Shown piece after piece: positions 46,688 through 55,989 of a DNA stretch of 64,000 nt. The notes below the pieces were generated by a model that ran no database searches, was not told the origin of the DNA, and worked only from the letters and a program-made list of their open reading frames with translations. The stretch is from Flavobacterium sp. CS20 (GTDB taxonomy: Bacteria > Bacteroidota > Bacteroidia > Flavobacteriales > Flavobacteriaceae), in the NCBI RefSeq assembly GCF_018080005.1, contig NZ_CP073015.1, forward strand, positions 2,818,501 to 2,882,500. The letters run 5' to 3'. A program made the translations under genes and the position numbers. The first letter of the stretch is position 1. Each line of letters starts with the position of its first letter.

Positions 46688-48250
46688 TCACTCCTCATCA
46701 AACACAACACTTTCATAAGCTCCAGCGTCAGGGTTTTGAGAACGGTTTACGCCCAATATGTCAAATGGCACTTCCGCAGAGGTTTGCGTATTACCAATGC
46801 CATTAGCAAGAGATTCTTCGCTGATATTCAATTGATTAAGTTGTGTGTCTAAAAACCCAGGAGATTGATTTAAAACAATATTTTCATACAAATTTGTATT
46901 GTTAAAATCAAATTCTGGTTCTTCTAAGGGCTGAGAATTAAACGGGTCAATATGCAACAAACTGTTTTCAAATTTAAAATTAAATGCAAGATCTTCTGAA
47001 CGATTAAACAGGATCTCGACGCGTTCATTGCCATAAATGATACAATTTGAAAACGTCGCTTCAACCAAATCTGCTACAAACAAATTTTCTTGAGTTTCCA
47101 ATTGGTTTTCTATCAATAAAGCTGGAAATTGTCTAAAAGAATTTTGCCAGTAATTAGCAATGGTAGAGTGTTTAAAACTGTATCGACCACCAAGCGACAG
47201 GTTAACAGAAGCTTGACCAGAATTGTTAACCACAAAATTTTCAGCCTCTATAAAACCTGTTCTAGCTAATAAACCCACATTAGATGAGTTGTAAATCTGT
47301 GTATTTTTCAGGGTTAAAGTCGGGTTTTCTGTACCGTCATTTGAGTCCATTAAAATTCCAACTGTGGCATTTTTTATGGTGGCATAATCAAATTGATGAT
47401 CGGTGCTTCCTGCGGTTAGCCAAATCGTTCCCCATTGACCTGGCACTTCAGAAAATTCGGGTTCGAGTCTATCGCCTTCAAAAATGACTTCGTTTTCTAA
47501 AATTTCAGGATCGGAGCTCAACTGCCCATTAACGTGTAAAGACGCATTTTCGGCAACTATAATGCCACTGTTTTCGTGAAAATGAATTCTTGCACCAGCC
47601 TGTATTTCTAAGGTTTGTCCACTTGGCACACCTGCATAACCAAAAATGACATAAGGTTTTTCGTTTGTGAAAGTAAGCTCAGAGTCGTCTAAAATAAAGC
47701 CATCAATCAGCACTTCGTCGCCTTCTTCATTCATACCCAAAGAAATGGTTTCGTTGCTACCATCTTCAAAACGTTCAGGAAAAAGAAACACCGCATCTTG
47801 AATTAACGTGACTAAATCGACTTTTTGAAGTCGGTCGCCACTATCAAATTGAATTTCATCAGTCAACAAAAACTGGTTGTTTTGAGCAGCGAGTTCTTCA
47901 ATACTTGCGGTCACTTCTACAAAGACAAAAATACTATCATTTGCCTGTATTTCAATGTTTTCAAATGTTTTGCCTGGCAAACCATCAATGTTTAATCTGT
48001 ATTTTGAATTTTCGCCTTCTGCTAAACTTACGCTTGGTATAGAGATGTCGTTGTCACTTCGGTTATAGACTTTAAATTGAAACGTGCTGGATCCGATGTT
48101 AGTAAAAACAGTATCAAGGAATAAAGTATCAGTTGAAAATTCGAGATTTCCTGAACTCGGTTCAAAATCAAAATCTTCTCGGCAAGAAGACATTAACACA
48201 ACAGCTAAAATTAAAAGCAACGGAAAGTAGGTTTTACAGAATTTTATCAT
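46688..48250 (-). CDS. large lipoprotein with parallel beta-helix-like repeats
   Basis: The 520-residue product has a lipobox M-S-S-C (Cys23). Residues 35-130 look like an immunoglobulin-like domain (S-N-I-G-S-S-T-F-Q-F-K-V-Y-N-R). From about 190 to 480 there are repeating short strands with N/G turns, as in right-handed beta-helices, including A-G-A-R-I-H-F-H and W-G-T-I-W-L. Beta-helix lipoproteins in Flavobacteriia often sit on the surface, but the role of this one is unknown. It ends 5 bp from the orphan sorting domain, converging with it. Confidence 0.75.
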   Translation of the reverse strand: MIKFCKTYFPLLLILAVVLMSSCREDFDFEPSSGNLEFSTDTLFLDTVFTNIGSSTFQFKVYNRSDNDISIPSVSLAEGENSKYRLNIDGLPGKTFENIEIQANDSIFVFVEVTASIEELAAQNNQFLLTDEIQFDSGDRLQKVDLVTLIQDAVFLFPERFEDGSNETISLGMNEEGDEVLIDGFILDDSELTFTNEKPYVIFGYAGVPSGQTLEIQAGARIHFHENSGIIVAENASLHVNGQLSSDPEILENEVIFEGDRLEPEFSEVPGQWGTIWLTAGSTDHQFDYATIKNATVGILMDSNDGTENPTLTLKNTQIYNSSNVGLLARTGFIEAENFVVNNSGQASVNLSLGGRYSFKHSTIANYWQNSFRQFPALLIENQLETQENLFVADLVEATFSNCIIYGNERVEILFNRSEDLAFNFKFENSLLHIDPFNSQPLEEPEFDFNNTNLYENIVLNQSPGFLDTQLNQLNISEESLANGIGNTQTSAEVPFDILGVNRSQNPDAGAYESVVFDEE

Positions 48251-48275
48251 AGTTTAAAAACGACAGAGTTTTAAT

Positions 48276-48396
48276 ATTATTTTGAAATGACTTTCACTTC
48301 AAATAATTTGTTCCAGTTTTTACCTGTAACATAGAATTTTTGAGTTTTAACTTTATAAGTAATACCATTTAACACGTCTAAATCTTAGATTTTGCC
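48276..48396 (-). pseudogene. displaced 3' end of a glutamine cyclotransferase gene
   Basis: This segment is closely similar to 49055-49175, the real end of the cyclotransferase gene. It reads L-D-V-L-N-G-I-T-Y-K-V-K-T-Q-K-F-Y-V-T-G-K on the minus strand and ends in the same V-I-S-K and stop. Several residues differ from the intact copy (I-A-Y-H-Q-K-T-Q-K-I), so this is a diverged allele or paralogue, not a fresh duplication. It has no start. The ParDE module lies exactly between the two ends. Confidence 0.75.
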
Positions 48397-48439
48397 AAAA
48401 GACCCTCATTATTTATAGCCTCTTGTAGTGCGCAGTTTT

Positions 48440-48739
48440 TTATTCAGCTATTCTTTTCTTTAAGTCCATTCTTTCGTGCAATATTCTTGTTATTTCAACA
48501 TAATTTTCATTTTTAGTCCTGTAAAATATTATATGCCGATTTGTTTTCATTCCGAAAAGTTGTTTTGATATTCCGCTGAAATTTTTCCCTAATCTAGGAT
48601 TTTCAGCAATTTCTCCACATTTTGATATTAGTTCGTCGTAATATTTGTTCGCTTGTTGTTCAGACCAAACTTCAAGAGTGTAATTCCAAATTACTGATAA
48701 GTCCTCGACAGCTTTGTTCGTCAACTTATATTTAGCCAT
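48440..48739 (-). CDS. ParE-type toxin
   Basis: The 99-residue protein has the ParE/RelE fold sequence: K-Y-K-L-T-N-K-A-V-E-D-L-S-V-I-W-N-Y-T, Y-Y-D-E-L, P-R-L-G-K near 53 and the end R-I-L-H-E-R-M-D. The ParE family usually poisons DNA gyrase. It overlaps the antitoxin gene by 8 bp in the usual order. Its position next to a duplicated gene end suggests recent arrival. Confidence 0.88.
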   Translation of the reverse strand: MAKYKLTNKAVEDLSVIWNYTLEVWSEQQANKYYDELISKCGEIAENPRLGKNFSGISKQLFGMKTNRHIIFYRTKNENYVEITRILHERMDLKKRIAE

Positions 48740-48983
48740 TCGAGTGCTTTTTCGCTTTTAGAGATTCAAGGTGTTTTTTGGGGTCGAAGTCGTGAGCTAT
48801 GCCACTGTCAATTCCTTCTTGTATTGAGGCTTTCAAGGCAATTACCTTATTTTCTTCTTCCTCTAAAAGTCTCAATCCAGCACGAATTACTTCGCTAACA
48901 TTTTTAAATCTTCCTTCACTTATACGGTTTTGAACGAATTGGTCAAAATAATTTCCGAGTGATATTGATGTGTTTTTGCTCAT
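48732..48983 (-). CDS. ParD-type antitoxin
   Basis: An 83-residue ribbon-helix-helix antitoxin: S-I-S-L-G-N-Y-F-D-Q-F-V near 6, followed by V-S-E-V-I-R-A-G-L-R-L-L-E-E-E-E (about 29-44), a hallmark of ParD/CC2985. It binds the operator upstream and the toxin with its C-terminal half. An upstream palindrome-like operator cannot be defined with confidence in the 70 bp before it. Confidence 0.88.
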   Translation of the reverse strand: MSKNTSISLGNYFDQFVQNRISEGRFKNVSEVIRAGLRLLEEEENKVIALKASIQEGIDSGIAHDFDPKKHLESLKAKKHSNG

Positions 48984-49055
48984 TTGACAACTATTTTTTC
49001 AAATATACCAAAAACTGGTATGTATGCAAAATTTCTTTTAAACTGCTCAATACTA

Positions 49056-50084
49056 TTATTTTGAAATGACTTTCACTTCAAATAATTTGTTCCAGTTTTT
49101 ACCTGTAACATAAATCTTTTGAGTTTTTTGATGATAAGCAATACCATTTAACACGTCTAAATCTGGATGTTGTCGCACTTGTTTTTTTAATTTTCTAAAA
49201 TCAACAACTGCTTCAATAGCACCATTTTCGGGATTGATAATAGCAACGCCATCTTTTTGGTATGTGTTGGCATAAATTTTTCCGTTGATATATTCCAACT
49301 CATTGAGTTTTTCAGAAATAGAATTATGCGTTGTCGGTTGGATGTAATCGATTTCTTTCAAAGTTTGCGAATCTAAACGCCAAATTTTATCAGTTCCATC
49401 GCTTTTATAAATATAATTCTCATCGTGACACAAACCCCAACCTTCTTCGCTTTTGTCATATCTAAATTTATCTACAATCTCAAAGCTATTAACATCATAA
49501 ATCAAGCCTTCACCTTCACGCCAAGTGAGTTGATAAATCTTATCATTTAAAATAGTTAGACCTTCACCAAAATAATGTTTTTTTAATTGATGTTTTTTAT
49601 AAATTTTACCGGTTTTATAATCAACTTTTCGCAATTCCGATTTTCCATATTGACCAATACTTTCATACAAAGTGTCTTTATAAAATTCTAAACCTTGTGT
49701 ATAAGCCTTAATGTCGTGTGGAAAAGCATTAATGACTTCATAATTCAAAATTTTAGGAGGTTTATTATTAAATATTTTAACAGTTTTAGTCATTTTAAAC
49801 ACTTCATTATCGGCATAAATTTTTAGCTTTAAATCATGCTTTCCCAACAACATGTTTTTTAAAGGCAAATCTATTTGCTTTGAAGTAACGCCTGATTTAT
49901 CTTGAAATTGAAAATCAATGGAATCAATGGTTTTACCAGTCAGAGGAACAACTTCAGCTTCCAAAGTTTGACCGATTTTTAAGTTGTCGGCAGGAGTTTT
50001 AAAATCTAATTTAAAATGGTTCACATCTTTACAAGAGTTTAAAACCAAAGGCAATATAAATAAGATAAATAATAAGTTACGCAT
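49056..50084 (-). CDS. glutamine cyclotransferase-like lipoprotein
   Basis: The 342-residue protein starts at ATG 50084 (M-R-N-L-L-F); the earlier ATG at 50147 puts 21 extra residues before the signal. The lipobox is V-L-N-S-C. An Ig-like N-terminal domain to about 110 leads to the beta-propeller of glutaminyl-peptide cyclotransferase, with F-P-H-D-I-K-A-Y-T-Q-G-L-E-F near 124 and L-N-E-L-E-Y-I-N-G-K-I-Y-A-N near 266. It converts N-terminal Gln to pyroglutamate. The last 35 codons have a diverged twin at 48276-48396 (see findings). Confidence 0.82.
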   Translation of the reverse strand: MRNLLFILFILPLVLNSCKDVNHFKLDFKTPADNLKIGQTLEAEVVPLTGKTIDSIDFQFQDKSGVTSKQIDLPLKNMLLGKHDLKLKIYADNEVFKMTKTVKIFNNKPPKILNYEVINAFPHDIKAYTQGLEFYKDTLYESIGQYGKSELRKVDYKTGKIYKKHQLKKHYFGEGLTILNDKIYQLTWREGEGLIYDVNSFEIVDKFRYDKSEEGWGLCHDENYIYKSDGTDKIWRLDSQTLKEIDYIQPTTHNSISEKLNELEYINGKIYANTYQKDGVAIINPENGAIEAVVDFRKLKKQVRQHPDLDVLNGIAYHQKTQKIYVTGKNWNKLFEVKVISK

Positions 50085-50140
50085 TTGTAAAACTTTAAAA
50101 GAATTTGATACAAATTTAGACAAATTTAAAAACAAAAACA

Positions 50141-50170
50141 TTGGCAAAAGTCATAAAGGTTGTATATTTG
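50141..50170 (+). promoter_or_regulatory. SRP RNA promoter (TTG / TATATTTG)
   Basis: A TTG at 50141-50143 is followed after 19 bases by TATATTTG at 50163-50170, the full Bacteroidota -33/-7 pair. The SRP RNA is expected to begin at about 50176. This is the clearest promoter in the window. Confidence 0.75.
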
Positions 50171-50175
50171 CAATT

Positions 50176-50270
50176 GGCAAGTCCTACACAACCAGCTCCT
50201 GTCGAATCCTCCAGGGCGGGAACGCAGCAAAGGTAGATGGTCGTAGCGGTGTGATGTAGGTCGCTTGCCT
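50176..50270 (+). ncRNA. ffs: signal recognition particle RNA (4.5S, bacterial small type)
   Basis: The conserved domain IV is recognisable: CCAGGGCGGGAACGCAGCAA followed by AGGTAGATG, matching the E. coli core CAGGTCCGGAAGGAAGCAGC...AGGCAGATG. The ends GGCAAG and CTTGCC pair to close the helix. A T7 run follows at 50270-50276 and serves as terminator. The RNA binds Ffh to guide membrane protein insertion. It lies between divergent genes in an otherwise short gap. Confidence 0.93.
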
Positions 50271-50323
50271 TTTTTTATGCCTTGATGTCAATAGAAATTC
50301 CGATATTTACCAAAAAATAAATT

Positions 50324-51127
50324 ATGCCTAAAGTTGTATTGGTTACTGGTGCATCTTCTGGATTAGGTCAAGCCATTGCTGAATATCTAACTAAACAAGA
50401 CTATATTGTTTACGGTACTTCAAGACATCCTAAATCTGATAAAATTAATGGTGTAATATTTAAAGCATTAGATGTTACCAAACCAGAAACCATAACATCT
50501 TGTGTTGAAAATATTATTAGTACAGAAAAACGTATCGACATTCTTATCAACAACGCTGGTGTTGGCATAACAGGTGCAATGGAAGAAATACCTTTAAAAG
50601 AAGCTAAGGATCATTTTGATACTAATTTTTTTGATCCATTGACGGTTATCAATACCGTTTTGCCATTTATGCGAGAGCAAAACAATGGTTTAATCATCAA
50701 TATTACTTCAATTGCCGCTCATATGGGTTTGCCTTTTCGCGGGATGTATTCGGCGTCTAAAAGTGCTTTAGCAAAAGTGACCGAAGCCTACCGGATGGAA
50801 ATCAAAGAGTTTAATATTAAAATGGTGAACCTTGCTCCTGGCGATTTTGCTACCAATATTGCTCAAGGTAGATTCCATTCGCCTTTAAAAGAAAATTCTC
50901 CTTACTACAAAAATTATAAAGCCTCACTTGAATTGATGGACGAAGATGTGAATCAAGGAGAAAATCCCATAAAAATTGCCAAGAAAGTTCATCAAATCAT
51001 TCAGAATTCAAATCCAAAAGTCAACTATAAATCTGGTGCGTTTTTACAAAGTTTTTCTGTAACTTTAAAGCATCTTTTACCTCAGAAATTATTTGAAAAA
51101 ATATTATTAAAACACTACAAACTTTAA
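50324..51127 (+). CDS. short-chain dehydrogenase/reductase
   Basis: The 267-residue enzyme has the SDR nucleotide-binding loop V-T-G-A-S-S-G-L-G-Q (about 6-15), N-N-A-G-V (about 83-87), catalytic Ser in I-N-I-T-S-I-A-A (about 130) and Y-S-A-S-K (about 143-147, Tyr and Lys). The substrate is unknown. Its stop lies 10 bp before the transaldolase-like gene, suggesting joint transcription. Confidence 0.88.
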   Translation: MPKVVLVTGASSGLGQAIAEYLTKQDYIVYGTSRHPKSDKINGVIFKALDVTKPETITSCVENIISTEKRIDILINNAGVGITGAMEEIPLKEAKDHFDTNFFDPLTVINTVLPFMREQNNGLIINITSIAAHMGLPFRGMYSASKSALAKVTEAYRMEIKEFNIKMVNLAPGDFATNIAQGRFHSPLKENSPYYKNYKASLELMDEDVNQGENPIKIAKKVHQIIQNSNPKVNYKSGAFLQSFSVTLKHLLPQKLFEKILLKHYKL

Positions 51128-51137
51128 AACTTAAGCT

Positions 51138-51794
51138 ATGAAATTTTTTATTGATACCGCTAATCTCGACCAAATTAAAGAAGCCCAAGACCTTGGCATT
51201 CTTGATGGTGTAACAACAAATCCTTCTCTGATGGCTAAAGAAGGCATTACTCGTGAAGCCAATATCAAACAACATTATATTGACATTTGTGAAATTGTGG
51301 ATGGTGATGTCAGTGCAGAAGTTATCGCGACTGATTTTGACGGTATTGTAAAAGAAGGTGAAGCCTTGGCTCAACTTCACGACCAAATTGTGGTTAAAAT
51401 GCCAATGATTAAAGATGGCATTAAAGCCATAAAGTATTTTTCTGACCACGGCATCAAAACCAATTGTACCTTAGTATTTTCAATAGGTCAAGCTTTGCTT
51501 GCGGCTAAAGCTGGCGCGAGTTATGTTTCTCCTTTTATAGGAAGACTTGATGATATTTCTACCGACGGCTTAAATCTGATTGCCGATATCCGACAAGTCT
51601 ATGATAATTATGGTTTTGAAACCGAAATATTAGCCGCTTCAGTAAGACATACGATGCACGTGATTGATTGTGCACTCATTGGTGCAGATGTGATGACAGG
51701 TCCATTAAGCTCTATTGAAGGTTTACTCAAACATCCATTAACCGATAGTGGTTTAGAAAAGTTTTTGGCTGATTATAAGAAGAGCAATGGATAG
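51138..51794 (+). CDS. fsa: transaldolase / fructose-6-phosphate aldolase family
   Basis: The 218-residue protein is the short TalC/Fsa form: M-K-F-F-I-D-T-A-N at the start, T-T-N-P-S-L near 26, the Schiff-base lysine Lys87 in V-V-K-M-P-M, and S-P-F-I-G-R-L-D-D near 133. In Bacteroidota this form is usually called transaldolase and serves the pentose-phosphate pathway; whether it acts as transaldolase or as aldolase cannot be fixed here. Length and motifs are intact. Confidence 0.9.
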   Translation: MKFFIDTANLDQIKEAQDLGILDGVTTNPSLMAKEGITREANIKQHYIDICEIVDGDVSAEVIATDFDGIVKEGEALAQLHDQIVVKMPMIKDGIKAIKYFSDHGIKTNCTLVFSIGQALLAAKAGASYVSPFIGRLDDISTDGLNLIADIRQVYDNYGFETEILAASVRHTMHVIDCALIGADVMTGPLSSIEGLLKHPLTDSGLEKFLADYKKSNG

Positions 51795-52063
51795 TTTTGT
51801 TGTTTATATGGAATCTTTTGAAAATTTTATCTGATAGTTATCTAATTATTTGGGTTCAATATAAAAGGTTTTAAGTGATTTGACTGATACAAAAATAAAT
51901 ATAGATGAACAGTCTTGCTTTTATATGAAATTAAAAAATACTCAAATAGATAAAGAGACCTGTGTTATAAGCAACATATCTTGTAACATTCCAAGAATTA
52001 TTCTTCGAGCTATAAAGTGGATATCTAAATACATCTATGGTTATCCATTTGAATCTTTTATCA
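51795..52063. other. 269-bp intergenic region between convergent genes
   Basis: An 81-codon reading frame crosses this stretch (51880-52125) but runs into the carboxylase gene on the opposite strand. It has no recognisable motif, so I do not call a gene. No terminator hairpin is evident. Confidence 0.4.
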
Positions 52064-53608
52064 TTATAGAGGTATATTGCCGTGTTTACGATCTGGACGA
52101 GAAACAGTTTTGTGTTCAAAAGTAGCAAAAGCTTTGATTAGTTTTCTTCGGCTATTTTGAGGCATTATAATTTCATCAATAAATCCTCGCTGAGCGGCTC
52201 GCATTGGGTTGGCAAACATGTCAGCGTATTCTTTTTCTTTTTTAGCTAGTTCTGCTTCTGGGTCTTTGGCTGATTTAATTTCTTTTCTAAAAATAATTTC
52301 GCTTGCACCTTTAGCACCCATCACAGCAATTTCAGCCGTTGGCTAAGCGTAGTTGAGGTCGGCACCAATATGCTTAGAGTTCATGACATCATAAGCACCA
52401 CCGTAGGCTTTACGTGTAATTAATGTAATTCTAGGAACCGTAGCTTCGCTTAAAGCATAAAGCAATTTGGCACCGTGCAAAATGATGCCATTCCATTCTT
52501 GGTCGGTTCCTGGCAAAAATCCTGGTACATCCACAAGTACTAATAGAGGGATGTTAAAAGCATCGCAAAATCTTACAAATCGTCTTGCTTTTTTAGAAGC
52601 ATCAACATCAAGCACACCAGCCAAGCTCAAAGGTTGATTGGCAACAATGCCTACACTTCTTCCACCGAGTCTCGAAAATCCAACTATGATATTGTCTGCG
52701 TAGTTTTTATGAATTTCAAAAAAAGAATCTTTATCAATAATACCATTGATAACATCGTGCATATCATAAGGTTTATTAGCGTTTTCAGGTACAACATTTT
52801 CAAGTTCTGGTCGGTATTCTTCCCCTAATTTGTACTCCAATTTTTTGGGTTTGCTCTTGTGGCTTTGTGGTAAATAACCCAGTAGGGTTTTGATGTTTTC
52901 TAAACACTCAATATCGTTATAAGCTGTTAAGTGAGTTACACCTGATTTTGTAGAATGAGCTGAAGCTCCACCGAGTTCTTCTGCTGTGATATCTTCGTTT
53001 GTAACCGTTTTGACCACGTGTGGTCCAGTTACAAACATATAACTGGTATCTTGTACCATAATTGTAAAGTCCGTCATGGCTGGCGAATAAACAGCTCCGC
53101 CAGCACATGGTCCCATAATGGCAGATATTTGTGGTACCACACCAGATGCCTGAACATTTCTATAAAATATATCGGCATAGCCACCAAGAGATCGAACGCC
53201 TTCCTGAATTCTAGCACCACCAGAGTCATTTAAGCCAATGATAGGCACGCCGACTTTTAAGGCATGATCCATAATTTTACAAATTTTTTCAGCATGGGTT
53301 TCTGATAGTGCACCGCCAAAAACTGTAAAATCTTGTGCGTAAATACAAACCAATCTGCCGTTGATTTGACCAAAACCTGTTACCACACCATCGCCGTAGT
53401 AGATTTGTTTATTCATCCCAAAATCAGTGGTGCGATGCGTGACTAACATACCAGATTCTTCAAAACTTCCTTCGTCTAAAAGGTATTCTACACGCTCTCT
53501 AGCAGTGAGTTTTTTCTTATCGTGTTGTTTTTTGATACGTTCTTTACCGCCACCAAGTTTAGCTTGTTTAATTTTATCTTGAATATTATTTTTGTTTGTT
53601 GTCATCAC
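52064..53608 (-). pseudogene. pccB: acyl-CoA (propionyl-CoA) carboxylase beta subunit with a TAG in place of Trp
   Basis: The 514-codon frame is normal for PccB. It has the first crotonase-like half (G-G-S/G-A-R-I-Q-E-G near 130) and the second half with A-Y-G-G-A-Y-D-V-M, the Asp typical of propionyl-CoA specificity. A TAG at 52343-52345 interrupts the strongly conserved A-W-P-T-A-E-I-A-V-M-G after 421 residues, where TGG for tryptophan is expected (one G-to-A change). The same frame then runs 92 residues to the natural end. The truncated protein lacks the C-terminal part of the active site and dimer contacts. It follows the biotin carboxylase gene by 3 bp. Confidence 0.9.
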
Positions 53609-53611
53609 ATA

Positions 53612-55063
53612 TTAATTTTTGTTGGCATCAGGAATTTTTAAAAGCTTGCATTCTTCGAGATATGTTTTTATAGCAATTATGGATGCTAGTTGGGCTTCAT
53701 TTTTGTATTGTTCTTTGAGCTTTTCTGGGGTATAATATTTTTTAACAAAATGTGTATCAAAGTTTCCAGACCGAAATGCTTCATGTTGACAAACAAATTT
53801 CCCAAAACTTAATGTGGTTTCAACACCTTCGATTTCGTATAGATCTATGGCTTCAATCATTTTTTGTATAGCAGCTTCGCGGGTATCGCCATAAGTCACT
53901 AATTTTGAAAGCATTGGGTCATAGTGAATTGGCACATCCATGCCTTGTTCAAACCCGTTGTCAACTCTGATATTTTTGCCACTGGGCAATTGATATCGTT
54001 TGAGGTGACCAACGCTGGGCATAAAGTTTTGAGTTGGATCTTCAGCATAAACACGAAGCTCTAAAGCATGACCATTAATTTGCAAGTCATCTTGTTTGAT
54101 GCTTAATTTTTCACCTCTGGCAATTTTAATTTGTTGTTCTACCAAATCAACGCCAGTAATCCATTCAGTTACAGGATGTTCAACTTGTAGGCGTGTATTC
54201 ATTTCAAGAAAGTAGAAATTAAGATTTGCGTCCATTAAAAATTCAACTGTTCCAGCACCGATATAATCACAAGATTTTGCCACATTGACAGCAGCTTCTC
54301 CCATCTTGTGGCGTAAATTTTGGTTAAGTAAGGAAGAAGGAGCTTCTTCAATGACTTTTTGATGTCGTCTTTGCACACTACATTCTCTTTCAAACAAATG
54401 GACGACATTGCCGTGTGTATCGGCTAGTACTTGGATTTCTATATGTCGTGGTGAAGTTACATATTTTTCTATAAATACAGAGCCATCTCCAAACGCTGAT
54501 TTAGCTTCACTAATGGCACGTTTCATTTGTTCTTCTAATGATTTTTCGTCTTCTACAATACGCATACCTTTTCCACCACCACCTGCCGAGGCTTTGATTA
54601 AAATAGGAAAACCAATGTTTTTGGCAATTTTTTTTGCTTTATTAATGTCTGTGATTGCTTCATCAATACCTGGTACCATGGGAATATTGTAGGACTTAAC
54701 GGTTTCTTTGGCGACGAGTTTATCTCCCATAACCCGGATAGCATGAGGTTTGGGACCGATAAATGTGATTCCTTCTTTTGCGACTTGTGCTGAAAATTCT
54801 GCATTTTCACTTAAAAATCCATAACCAGGATGAATGCCATCAACATTGAGTTTTTTGGCAACTTCTATGATTTTATCAGCTCTGAGATAAGATTCTGAAG
54901 ATGCAGATGGACCAATACAAACCGCTTCATTAGCAAACTTAACATGAGGTGAATGTCTATCAGCTTCTGAAAAAACAGCAACTGTTTTGATTCCCATTTT
55001 TTGGATGCTCTTCATCACTCTTAAAGCAATTTCACCACGATTGGCAACAAGTATTTTTTTCAT
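53612..55063 (-). CDS. biotin carboxylase subunit
   Basis: A 483-residue ATP-grasp enzyme: I-L-V-A-N-R-G-E-I-A at the start, the glycine-rich ATP loop A-S-A-G-G-G-G-K-G-M-R (about 163-173), E-M-N-T-R-L-Q-V-E-H-P-V-T-E (about 290-303). It carboxylates the biotin on the carrier protein encoded just upstream. In this operon it should feed the propionyl-CoA-type carboxyltransferase downstream. If that beta subunit is indeed dead, this gene has lost its partner. Confidence 0.93.
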   Translation of the reverse strand: MKKILVANRGEIALRVMKSIQKMGIKTVAVFSEADRHSPHVKFANEAVCIGPSASSESYLRADKIIEVAKKLNVDGIHPGYGFLSENAEFSAQVAKEGITFIGPKPHAIRVMGDKLVAKETVKSYNIPMVPGIDEAITDINKAKKIAKNIGFPILIKASAGGGGKGMRIVEDEKSLEEQMKRAISEAKSAFGDGSVFIEKYVTSPRHIEIQVLADTHGNVVHLFERECSVQRRHQKVIEEAPSSLLNQNLRHKMGEAAVNVAKSCDYIGAGTVEFLMDANLNFYFLEMNTRLQVEHPVTEWITGVDLVEQQIKIARGEKLSIKQDDLQINGHALELRVYAEDPTQNFMPSVGHLKRYQLPSGKNIRVDNGFEQGMDVPIHYDPMLSKLVTYGDTREAAIQKMIEAIDLYEIEGVETTLSFGKFVCQHEAFRSGNFDTHFVKKYYTPEKLKEQYKNEAQLASIIAIKTYLEECKLLKIPDANKN

Positions 55064-55082
55064 GTGTTTTTGTTTTTCAAGC

Positions 55083-55568
55083 TTATTCTAATTCAATCAA
55101 TAGTTCATTTTTGGAGACGGATTGACCTTTTTTGACTTTTATACTTTTGATGGTTGCGTTACTAGTAGCTGTGATTGTATTTTCCATTTTCATAGCTTCT
55201 AAAACTAATAAAGACTCACCTTCTTTGATAACTTGGTTTTCCTTGACATTAATTTCTAAAATTAATCCCGGCATAGGTGCTTTTATTTTATTTTCTATTT
55301 GGGTTTTACCAAGTGATAACCCAAGTTTTTTTATTAAAAGGTCTAGTGAGTCTGAAATTTTAACTTCGTAGATGTTAGAATTGATTTTAATATGGTAAGT
55401 CTTTTCAAGGAAATTTTTATGCAGAACTTGAATTTGATGAGATTGGTGTTGATAAAGTATATGAAAATCATACTCTGAAATACTTATTATATCTTGATGT
55501 TGTATTTTTTCATCGGTAAAATCAAATTCGTATTCACCGTTTACTTGGGTTTGATAGGATTTTGTCAT
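55083..55568 (-). CDS. biotin carboxyl carrier protein
   Basis: The 161-residue protein has a poorly conserved N-terminus and a C-terminal biotinyl domain (about 95-161) with A-P-M-P-G and the biotinylation site E-A-M-K-M (Lys127). It is first in the carboxylase operon, 19 bp before the biotin carboxylase gene. The small stand-alone carrier with separate carboxylase and transferase subunits matches the acyl-CoA carboxylase clusters of Bacteroidota. Confidence 0.9.
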   Translation of the reverse strand: MTKSYQTQVNGEYEFDFTDEKIQHQDIISISEYDFHILYQHQSHQIQVLHKNFLEKTYHIKINSNIYEVKISDSLDLLIKKLGLSLGKTQIENKIKAPMPGLILEINVKENQVIKEGESLLVLEAMKMENTITATSNATIKSIKVKKGQSVSKNELLIELE

Positions 55569-55640
55569 ATTTAGTGAGCTTGTTTTGAACGGTAAATATA
55601 AAAGGAATGACTAAAAATTAAAAGAAGAATAGTTTAAAAG

Positions 55641-55671
55641 AAAAAAAACCTTGCTCATTTGAACAAGGTTT
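55641..55671 (-). terminator. terminator of rpsT
   Basis: On the minus strand AAACCTTG, a 10-base loop, CAAGGTTT and then a run of T (the A8 at 55641-55648 on the plus strand) form a classical rho-independent terminator 29 bp after the rpsT stop. Confidence 0.88.
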
Positions 55672-55699
55672 GTTTATAATAAGTAAGACTTTAAATTTA

Positions 55700-55951
55700 T
55701 TAAAGTGAAGCAACGTGCTTGGTCAGTCTCGATTTGATACGAGCAGCTTTGTTAGGGTGAATGATGTTTTTCTTTGCAAGTTTGTCAACTTTAGAAATAA
55801 CATCATTAAACATTTTTTTAGCTTCAGATTTGTCTGAAGTGTTTTCTAATTTTCTAACAGCATTTCTCGCTGTTTTGTGTTGATAGCGATTACGTAATCT
55901 TTTAGTTTCGCTGTTTCTAATTCTTTTTAAAGCAGATTTATGATTTGCCAT
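55700..55951 (-). CDS. rpsT: 30S ribosomal protein S20
   Basis: 83 residues, highly basic, with the S20 start M-A-N-H-K-S-A-L-K-R-I-R-N and the end P-N-K-A-A-R-I-K-S-R-L-T-K-H. It binds 16S rRNA early in 30S assembly. A strong terminator follows and two tRNA-Glu genes lie upstream on the same strand. Confidence 0.97.
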   Translation of the reverse strand: MANHKSALKRIRNSETKRLRNRYQHKTARNAVRKLENTSDKSEAKKMFNDVISKVDKLAKKNIIHPNKAARIKSRLTKHVASL

Positions 55952-55989
55952 AATATATTTTTTTGTCTTACTTGATTAATTTATTATTG

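Noticed and set aside
51880..52125. 81-codon plus-strand frame between the transaldolase-like and carboxylase genes
   Set aside because: It overlaps the carboxylase C-terminus on the opposite strand and matches no family.
538..53608. Reassigned stop codon UAG as tryptophan
   Set aside because: TAG terminates several intact genes here (such as nrnA and the nucleotidyltransferase), and only one of the interrupted sites clearly expects Trp.
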